DNA from: an archaeon
Lineage (GTDB): Archaea > Thermoplasmatota > Thermoplasmata > Methanomassiliicoccales > Methanomethylophilaceae
Direction of reading: 5' to 3'
Length of the DNA stretch: 5,905 bases
Assembly: GCA_024399225.1 (NCBI GenBank)
Contig: JAKSHV010000077.1
Coordinates: forward strand, 1 to 5,905
Both the position numbers and the translations under genes were made by a program. The notes under the pieces were generated by a model that was given only the letters and a program-made list of their open reading frames with translations, ran no database searches and was not told the origin of the DNA. This document shows, in pieces, positions 1 to 4,676 of the stretch. Numbering within the stretch: position 1 is the stretch's first letter; each line of letters starts with the position of its first letter.

Positions 1-774
1 CATCTCGGACATTCCGGTGAGGATGGTGGTGACGTTGGGAAGTGACTGCAGGAAGCGGAATGCGATCTCCACGGGAGTGATTCCGGGACGGAGTGCCTGC
101 ATCTTCGCAAGGTTGGCCTCATCCATCTTTGCAAGGGAACCTCCGCGGAGGGGTTCCATGACCCAGACGGGGATATTGTATCTGTTGAGGAGCTCCATCT
201 TGCCCCTTGCGTTCTGGAAGTCGTAGTCAAGATAGTTGAGCTGGATCATTCCGAACTCGAGGTATTTGCCGTATTTCTCGAGAAGCCTTGCAACGGTCTC
301 CTTGCTTCCGTGGGCGGAGAATCCGAGGTGCTTGATACGACCCTTCTTGACCTGCTCGAGGAAGAAGGAAACAGCACCGTATTTGCAGTCGTCGAGATAG
401 TATTCGATGTTGAGCTCGCAGACGTTGTGAAGTAGGTAGAAGTCGAAGTATTCCACTCCGCACTTCTCGAGCTGTTTCTCGAAGATCTCCTCGATTTTTG
501 TGAAGTAGGATACGTCGTAGCTCGGGAACTTGGTGGCAAGGTAGAAGGACTCGCGGGGGTGTTTGGCGAGACATTTTCCTAGAACGATCTCGGACTGTCC
601 TCCGTGGTATCCCCAAGCGGTGTCGAAGTAGTTGATTCCTGCTTCGAAGGCCCTGTCCACAAGTTCCTGGGTCTTCTGTTCGTCGATCTCCGAATCCTTG
701 CCGGTTGTGGGCAGGCGCATAGCTCCAAAAGCGAGTGCTGAGATGTCGAGGTCTTTGAATTTCCTGTAGATCAT
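1..774 (-). CDS. Aldo/keto reductase, probable ferredoxin-domain type (C-terminus beyond window)
   Basis: This is a predicted cytosolic oxidoreductase of the aldo/keto reductase superfamily; the substrate cannot be read from the sequence. The 258 visible residues form most of a TIM barrel. The classic catalytic tetrad is visible: Asp51 and Tyr56 in FDTAWGYHGG, Lys82 in LATKF and His116 in YLLHN. The opening (MIYRKFKDLDISALAFGAMRLP-like) and the YHGGQSE and ILTGMSEM segments resemble the AKR group that carries a C-terminal 4Fe-4S ferredoxin-like domain (COG1453 type). That domain would lie outside the window, so its presence is inferred. The frame is open to base 1 with no stop. The ATG at 774 is preceded by a near-ideal Shine-Dalgarno, AGGTGA, 6 nt upstream. 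It starts 21 nt after the ubiX stop, which implies co-transcription with ubiX and the aCPSF1 gene. The family call is strong; the physiological role is unknown. Confidence 0.9.
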   Translation of the reverse strand, partial: MIYRKFKDLDISALAFGAMRLPTTGKDSEIDEQKTQELVDRAFEAGINYFDTAWGYHGGQSEIVLGKCLAKHPRESFYLATKFPSYDVSYFTKIEEIFEKQLEKCGVEYFDFYLLHNVCELNIEYYLDDCKYGAVSFFLEQVKKGRIKHLGFSAHGSKETVARLLEKYGKYLEFGMIQLNYLDYDFQNARGKMELLNRYNIPVWVMEPLRGGSLAKMDEANLAKMQALRPGITPVEIAFRFLQSLPNVTTILTGMSEM

Positions 775-780
775 GGGGAA

Positions 781-786
781 TCACCT
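781..786 (-). promoter_or_regulatory. Ribosome binding site of the aldo/keto reductase gene
   Basis: The minus strand reads AGGTGA, followed by a 6-nt spacer and the ATG at 774. With the next base it contains GGTGAT, complementary to the ATCACC of the usual archaeal 16S rRNA 3' end. It fixes the start codon and lies wholly in the 21-nt gap after ubiX, so this gene can initiate independently of ubiX translation. Confidence 0.75.
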
Positions 787-795
787 GTGGTCGAT

Positions 796-1350
796 TCATT
801 CTCCCCAGGGCTTGAAAAGATGCTGTTTGATGCCTGCCTGGGAAATGCAGCGTCCGACGACGAAATCGACCATTTCGCCGACGGTCTGGGGTTTGGGATA
901 GAAGCCCGGATTCGCATCCATGATGACGACTCCGAGTCTGGCGAGTTTGAGCTCGTTCTCCAGCATGATGGCGCTCTTGGGAGTCTCCCTGGTGACGAGG
1001 ACGATCTTCCTCTGTTCCTTGAGGGCGCACATGAATGTCCTGGAGATGAGATTGTCACCGAGTCCGCATGCGAACTTCGCAACGGAGGATTCGGTGCAGG
1101 GGATAACGTAAAGGATGTCGTAATCGAACGAACCGGAGGCTATGGGGGCGAAGAAATCCTCATCGTCGTAGACGGCGTCGGCCATCTTCTCAACCTGTTC
1201 CACGGAGTACTGGGTCTCCTCGGGGATGATGGCCTTTGCGGTTTTTGACATGACGAGGATCTTCTCTCCGGGAAGCTCCTGGAGGAGCCTGATGCCGTAG
1301 ATGGCACCGGAGGCTCCGGTCATTGCGATCACTGACTTCAACGGAATCAC
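796..1350 (-). CDS. ubiX: UbiX-family flavin prenyltransferase
   Basis: UbiX enzymes attach a dimethylallyl group to reduced FMN, making the prenylated FMN cofactor used by UbiD-type decarboxylases. At 184 residues the protein has the usual single flavoprotein-domain length. Visible family motifs are the phosphate-binding TGASGAIYG loop (residues 11-19), the PCT-containing segment (84-86, usually PCS), Arg104 in the DNLISR stretch, the RETP motif (121-124), GFY with Tyr151, and VVGR with Arg167. No UbiD partner is in the window. In archaea a UbiD-like anhydromevalonate phosphate decarboxylase of the modified mevalonate pathway needs this cofactor, which makes isoprenoid and lipid synthesis the likeliest use; this is inference. 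The start is GTG at 1350, overlapping the upstream stop by 4 nt (GTGA), and it gives the usual roughly ten residues before GASG. The ATG at 1323 would remove the first beta strand. Translational coupling to aCPSF1 is likely. Confidence 0.93.
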   Translation of the reverse strand: MIPLKSVIAMTGASGAIYGIRLLQELPGEKILVMSKTAKAIIPEETQYSVEQVEKMADAVYDDEDFFAPIASGSFDYDILYVIPCTESSVAKFACGLGDNLISRTFMCALKEQRKIVLVTRETPKSAIMLENELKLARLGVVIMDANPGFYPKPQTVGEMVDFVVGRCISQAGIKQHLFKPWGE

Positions 1351-3248
1351 TTCAGCCTAACGGTCTCAAGATTCTGAGGAGCGACGGTCTGGATCTTGTA
1401 TTTCTGGTAGATGGAAGATGCAAGGTCGGAACACTTCCTGTCCTCACCGTGACCGATGATGATCTTGTCGGGCTTGGGTTCCATGGTTCCGATGTACTTC
1501 ATCATCTGCTTCCTGTCGGAGTGACCGGAGAATCCGTCGACGGTCTCACGGTTCATCTTGATCTGCACGGTGACCTGCTTGCCCTTGTAAGGCAGGGTGA
1601 TCTCGGACCTTCCCCTCTGGATGGTCCTACCGATACTGTTCTCGGACTGATATCCTACGAAGAGGAGCCAGTTGTCGGGATTGTCTGCCCACTCGCGGAA
1701 GTACTCGAGGACGGGTCCTCCGGACATCATACCGCCGGTCGCGAGTACGATGCAGGGCTCGGGCGAGTGGCAGATCTCCTCACGCATGTTGGCGGTGGTG
1801 ACCTTCTTGAAGCAGGGTGCGAGGAAGGGGTTGTTGTTCTTCTGGAAGATCTCGGTCCTCAGGGTGCTGTTGAGGTACTCGGGATATGCGGTGTGGACTG
1901 CGGTGGCCTCCCAGATCATACCGTCGAGGTAGACGGGCAGGTTGGGGATGGCCTCGGTCCTGATGAGCTCCTCGATGACGAGCATGACCTCCTGGGAACG
2001 TCCGACTGCGAAGACGGGGATGAGGATCTTACCGCCGTGTGCGGTAGCCTCCTTGATGTACTCTCCGAGCTGTTCGGATGCATCCTTCCTGGAGGGCTGC
2101 ATGTCGTTGTGTCCTCCGTAGGTGGACTCGATGACGAGGGTCTCGCACCTGGGGAACTTGTTGACCGCGGGGTTGAAGAGCCAGGTCTTCTCGTACTTGG
2201 TATCTCCTGTGAATGCGATGTTGTGGAGCCCCTCGCCGATGTGGAAGTGGGCGATGGCGGATCCTAGAATGTGTCCCGCATTGTGGAAGGTGAGCCTGAT
2301 ATCGGGGGTGATATCGGTGGTCTCGTTGTATTTGATGGGAATAGTGTGAAGGATCTCCTTCTTGACGTCTGCGTCGGAGTAGAGGTTCTTCTTGGCCTCT
2401 CCGAAGGCGAGCTTGATGTTGTCGAGCTGGAGAAGTGCCATGAGGTCCCGGGTAGGCGCGGTACAGTAGACGGGTCCGTCGTATCCGTACCTGAAAAGTG
2501 CGGGAAGGGTTCCGCAGTGGTCCAAGTGGGCGTGGGTGATGACGACCGCATCGATCTTGCCGATCTCCGCCTCGGGGATCGCGAAATAAGGTGTTGCGTC
2601 GGATCCGGGGTCGAGTCCGCAGTCGATGAGGATACGGCTGTTCCTGGTGGCGAGAAGGGAAGCCGACCTTCCTACCTGCCTGAAACCTCCCATGGTGGTA
2701 ACCCTGACCCACTGCTCTCCGTCGACGACGGGACGTACAAGGTCCTTTGCGACCTTCTTGAGCATCTTGCTCCTTTCGTCCGCCTCGTGTCTGAGGTATC
2801 CTCTGACGTCGGAGATGGTCCTGGAGGGGATCGGAGGGGAACGGATCACCTTGACATTCCATCCTGTCTCCTTCTTGAGGGAGTTGAGAAGCTCTCCCTC
2901 GTTTCCTACGACCTCGTTGGGGTTGATTGCCTCGACGATCGCCTCTCCGGTATCCTCCTTGAAGTTGATGTCGGTGATGTTGGCGGAATCGGGGATAAGC
3001 TTGCGGATCTTCTTCTCCACCTCATCCATGTCGGCGAGCATACTGGGGTCGGGTCTGATGTCGACCCTTCTCCTGATGGTCTGTGCGATGGTACGGGGGA
3101 GGTTGAGATCTCCGGAGAATTCATCGTAGTTGGAAACGTAGATAACAACAAGTGATGCCTCGAACTCGATCTTCGAGATATTCATGTTGGCTGGGACAAG
3201 GCCCTGAACCTGAGTCCTCAGGTTGTCGAACAGTCTGTCTGGATTCAT
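1347..3248 (-). CDS. fttA: Archaeal CPSF1-type KH/beta-CASP ribonuclease and transcription termination factor (aCPSF1/FttA)
   Basis: This is a zinc-dependent ribonuclease homologous to eukaryotic CPSF73. In archaea the family cleaves nascent transcripts at U-rich sites and drives transcription termination. The 633 residues match the usual family length of about 630-640. In order: two KH-like RNA-binding modules (about 1-145, with a GNEG loop at 115-118 and a TGW nearby), then a metallo-beta-lactamase fold with an inserted beta-CASP domain. Metal ligands are seen in HAHLDH (239-244), GH at 325-326 (AGHILGS) and Asp349 (FTGDT). Beta-CASP motifs are Glu374 (ESTYG), His576 (FSGHSD) and His600 (IIGHGE). 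All catalytic residues are intact, so an active enzyme is expected. The ATG at 3248 gives the normal N-terminus, but no clear Shine-Dalgarno precedes it. The gene lies 71 nt after psmB and overlaps ubiX by 4 nt. Confidence in the family is very high; the termination role is known from other archaea. Confidence 0.97.
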   Translation of the reverse strand: MNPDRLFDNLRTQVQGLVPANMNISKIEFEASLVVIYVSNYDEFSGDLNLPRTIAQTIRRRVDIRPDPSMLADMDEVEKKIRKLIPDSANITDINFKEDTGEAIVEAINPNEVVGNEGELLNSLKKETGWNVKVIRSPPIPSRTISDVRGYLRHEADERSKMLKKVAKDLVRPVVDGEQWVRVTTMGGFRQVGRSASLLATRNSRILIDCGLDPGSDATPYFAIPEAEIGKIDAVVITHAHLDHCGTLPALFRYGYDGPVYCTAPTRDLMALLQLDNIKLAFGEAKKNLYSDADVKKEILHTIPIKYNETTDITPDIRLTFHNAGHILGSAIAHFHIGEGLHNIAFTGDTKYEKTWLFNPAVNKFPRCETLVIESTYGGHNDMQPSRKDASEQLGEYIKEATAHGGKILIPVFAVGRSQEVMLVIEELIRTEAIPNLPVYLDGMIWEATAVHTAYPEYLNSTLRTEIFQKNNNPFLAPCFKKVTTANMREEICHSPEPCIVLATGGMMSGGPVLEYFREWADNPDNWLLFVGYQSENSIGRTIQRGRSEITLPYKGKQVTVQIKMNRETVDGFSGHSDRKQMMKYIGTMEPKPDKIIIGHGEDRKCSDLASSIYQKYKIQTVAPQNLETVRLK

Positions 3249-3319
3249 ATTATCGGCTTCTTAATAGTATGAAAAGGAAGTGGTTTGGGAAGAGGTTTCG
3301 ATTGATTGTGATTTTCGGC
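3249..3319 (-). other. psmB-fttA intergenic spacer
   Basis: These 71 nt separate the psmB stop from the aCPSF1/FttA start. Read on the minus strand, the spacer is A/T-rich, with a pyrimidine stretch (CTTCCTTTTC, with T4 at 3275-3272) and then an A/T-rich CTATTAAG about 20 nt before the ATG. The latter is too close to the start codon to be a useful TATA box unless the message is leaderless. No strong hairpin and no convincing Shine-Dalgarno are visible. The simplest reading is an operon-internal spacer, perhaps with partial termination at the short U tract. Confidence 0.4.
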
Positions 3320-3970
3320 TCAGTTGGGGTACTTGAAACCGAGTTTCTCGAGCCTAACCTTGATCTCGTCCTTGCTGATCCACTCGTATCCCTTGGGGCC
3401 GATGTACATGACGAGCATTCCGTCACCGGAGTAGACGTCCCTGTGCCTGGATGCGTTGAGTGCGGAAACAGCGACATCGATTGCCTGGTCCTTGGTCATG
3501 TCGGGCTTGTAGAGGGTCTCGAGGGCTCCGTATGCTGCGATGGATCCGGAACCGGAAGAGGAGTAGTTGTCTTCGATGACTCCTCCTGCCATGTCGACGC
3601 TGAAGATGTGTCCACCGGTCTTGTCATATCCTCCGACAAGGGGTGCGACGTAGAATCCGTTGCGGATGACGGCTCCCATAAGGGTGGCTGCGGTCTGGAC
3701 GGACATGGGTGCTCCTTTCTGCATCCTGTACTTTGCGATCTCGGTGGTCATGTACCTGACCATGAGCTGTGCGTCTCCGACTCCTCCTGCGATGGTCATA
3801 CCGAGGTTGTCAGCGATGGGGAACAGTTTCTGGACATTGCTGTTTGCAATGAGGTTTCCCATGGTTGCCCTCTGGTCAGTGGCAAGGATAACTCCGTCCT
3901 TGATTTTCATTCCAAGGGTGGTGGTACCGGTTTTGAGGATATTTTGGGATTCAGCGTTAAGTTCACTCAT
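3320..3970 (-). CDS. psmB: Archaeal 20S proteasome beta subunit
   Basis: This is the catalytic subunit of the 20S proteasome, an N-terminal threonine hydrolase that forms the two inner heptameric rings and degrades unfolded proteins passed on by PAN or Cdc48-type ATPases. The 216-residue precursor has a 15-residue propeptide ending in KTG, and autocleavage before Thr16 would expose the nucleophile. In mature numbering Thr1, Asp17 (in ATDQR) and Lys33 (in VQKLF) are all present. The AGGVGDAQ and SSSGSGS segments are also typical of the family. The sequence resembles Thermoplasma-type beta subunits. The ATG at 3970 is preceded by AAGGT about 7 nt upstream. Only one beta gene is seen here; the alpha subunit and the ATPase lie elsewhere. 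The gene heads the group psmB, fttA, ubiX, aldo/keto reductase and has its own likely promoter upstream. Confidence 0.97.
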   Translation of the reverse strand: MSELNAESQNILKTGTTTLGMKIKDGVILATDQRATMGNLIANSNVQKLFPIADNLGMTIAGGVGDAQLMVRYMTTEIAKYRMQKGAPMSVQTAATLMGAVIRNGFYVAPLVGGYDKTGGHIFSVDMAGGVIEDNYSSSGSGSIAAYGALETLYKPDMTKDQAIDVAVSALNASRHRDVYSGDGMLVMYIGPKGYEWISKDEIKVRLEKLGFKYPN

Positions 3971-3977
3971 GATTCTA

Positions 3978-3982
3978 ACCTT
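3978..3982 (-). promoter_or_regulatory. Ribosome binding site of psmB
   Basis: The minus strand reads AAGGT, complementary to part of the archaeal anti-Shine-Dalgarno, 7 nt before the ATG at 3970. It supports that start over any internal methionine, since internal starts would remove the propeptide and the catalytic threonine. Confidence 0.6.
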
Positions 3983-4017
3983 CGTTCAATTTGACCGAAA
4001 ACAACGCACGGAAAAGG

Positions 4018-4036
4018 TCCGATTGTTGATATCGGA
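4018..4036 (-). repeat. Perfect 6-bp inverted repeat in the psmB leader
   Basis: TCCGAT (4018-4023) and ATCGGA (4031-4036) are perfect inverted copies separated by 7 nt. The repeat lies between the TATA-like elements and the psmB start, 48 nt upstream of the ATG, close to where transcription should begin. It could be an operator half-site pair or a small hairpin at the 5' end of the message. Arms this short can also arise by chance. Confidence 0.45.
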
Positions 4037-4049
4037 ATAACTGATTTTG

Positions 4050-4080
4050 TTTATAAGGTTTAGGGAAATATAAACTGTTC
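4050..4080 (-). promoter_or_regulatory. psmB: Archaeal promoter of psmB (TATA-like elements with BRE-like context)
   Basis: On the minus strand TTTATATTT (4074-4066) is preceded by GAACAG (4080-4075), resembling a purine/A-rich BRE followed by an archaeal TATA box. A second candidate, TTATAAA (4056-4050), lies 16 nt downstream. With the usual spacing of about 25 nt, transcription would begin near 4044 or near 4028, giving a leader of about 60-75 nt. The local A/T richness contrasts with the surrounding coding DNA. Which element is used cannot be decided from the sequence. Confidence 0.6.
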
Positions 4081-4085
4081 AAGTT

Positions 4086-4099
4086 GACAAAAACATGTC
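4086..4099 (-). terminator. Possible nrdDG terminator (short U tract)
   Basis: About 30 nt past the nrdG stop the minus strand has a five-base T run (4093-4089), within a small potential 4-bp stem formed by GACA and TGTC (4086-4089 and 4096-4099). Archaeal termination relies on U tracts, assisted by aCPSF1/FttA, more than on strong hairpins. The placement between nrdG and the psmB promoter fits, but the tract is short. Confidence 0.35.
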
Positions 4100-4122
4100 T
4101 GGGTAACGACAGAAGTCCGGAT

Positions 4123-4665
4123 TCAGTCATGTTTGACAGGGAATCTGTCGAGCGGAATTTCAATAACGTTTCCAGCATTCAGAGACTTTTGAACATCGAT
4201 GATCCTCTGGTTCTCGCTTCCTCTGAATGCAAGCATTGCGTTCTTCTTGGATTCCACGAACCTTCCGTCGATGAGCACATCGATGTATGAAAGCATCTCT
4301 TCGGAGACCTCGCAGTTCGCTCTGCTGTCTCCCCTGATCTCCTCCCAGGTGAAACCGCTGTAGACCCAGATGTTCTTTTTCGGGAGTTCTTCGCGAATGC
4401 GTTTCAGCAATTTCACGAGTGTCCTCTGGTTTGCAGGTTCGAAAGGTTCCCCTCCGAGAAGGCTGAAGCCCGCCACATAATCGGGCCTGAGGGAATCGAT
4501 GATCTTCTCCTCGGTCTCGGAAGTGTATTCCTCACCGTAGTCGAAGTTCCAGGTCTCGGGCTGGAAGCAGCCCTTGCAGTGGTGCAGGCATCCGGACACG
4601 AAAAGGGAGGTCCGGACGCCTGAGCCGTTGGCAACGTCAAAAAGTTTGAGAGCTCCGTACTTCAT
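4123..4665 (-). CDS. nrdG: Anaerobic ribonucleoside-triphosphate reductase activating protein
   Basis: NrdG is the radical-SAM activase that generates the glycyl radical on NrdD. The 180 residues include the radical-SAM cluster motif C-x3-C-x2-C at Cys26, Cys30 and Cys33 (GCLHHCKGC), with the preceding NGSGVR loop corresponding to the usual NGPG(V/T)R. Also visible are LLGGEPFEP (69-77, SAM binding), IWVYSGFTWE (99-108), the DVLIDGRF segment (129-136) and FRGSENQRIIDV (147-158). The length fits the family. The ATG at 4665 overlaps the nrdD stop as ATGA, the standard coupled arrangement. An AAGGAG lies 14 nt upstream, unusually far, and a perfect hairpin spans the junction with the start codon at its loop-stem boundary. 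The frame stays open upstream of this ATG, but that part is out-of-frame nrdD sequence and not NrdG-like. Confidence 0.96.
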   Translation of the reverse strand: MKYGALKLFDVANGSGVRTSLFVSGCLHHCKGCFQPETWNFDYGEEYTSETEEKIIDSLRPDYVAGFSLLGGEPFEPANQRTLVKLLKRIREELPKKNIWVYSGFTWEEIRGDSRANCEVSEEMLSYIDVLIDGRFVESKKNAMLAFRGSENQRIIDVQKSLNAGNVIEIPLDRFPVKHD

Positions 4666-4676
4666 AGGTGAAGTAC
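4657..4676 (-). promoter_or_regulatory. Hairpin over the nrdD stop / nrdG start junction
   Basis: GTACTTC (4657-4663) and GAAGTAC (4670-4676) are perfect 7-bp inverted repeats with a 6-nt loop. In the transcript the nrdG AUG (4665-4663) spans the loop-stem junction, and the nrdD UGA (4664-4662) is in the same place. The AAGGAG at 4685-4680 lies just 5' of the stem. Folding would occlude initiation, or shorten the effective 14-nt spacer, until ribosomes finishing nrdD open it. This is inference from base pairing only. Confidence 0.5.

Noticed and set aside
774..807. TGGGGA and TCCCCA inverted repeat (6 bp, 22-nt spacer) across the ubiX/aldo-keto reductase gap
   Set aside because: The arms are short G/C runs with a long loop, easily due to chance. 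It could place the Shine-Dalgarno in a loop, but nothing else supports a regulatory role.
227..1030. Minus-strand frame of 267 codons spanning the aldo/keto reductase and ubiX
   Set aside because: It is an Arg/Gln/Pro-rich out-of-frame reading. The true frames here contain the AKR tetrad and the UbiX motifs, and this frame crosses both genes.
1323..3155. Long plus-strand open frames (about 314 and 294 codons) antisense to the aCPSF1/FttA gene
   Set aside because: They mirror a clearly conserved gene. Their composition is rich in Gly, Val, Leu and Asp, as expected from the reverse complement of codons with biased third positions. They show no domain motifs.
3152..3994. Plus-strand open frame of 280 codons opposite psmB and its leader
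   Set aside because: It is antisense to psmB, whose catalytic threonine, aspartate and lysine are all in place on the other strand; the composition is that of a shadow frame.
3975..4178. Minus-strand 67-codon frame across the nrdG-psmB gap
   Set aside because: It overlaps the 3' end of nrdG out of frame and runs through the TATA-like elements and psmB leader; no clear ribosome binding site or domain signature.
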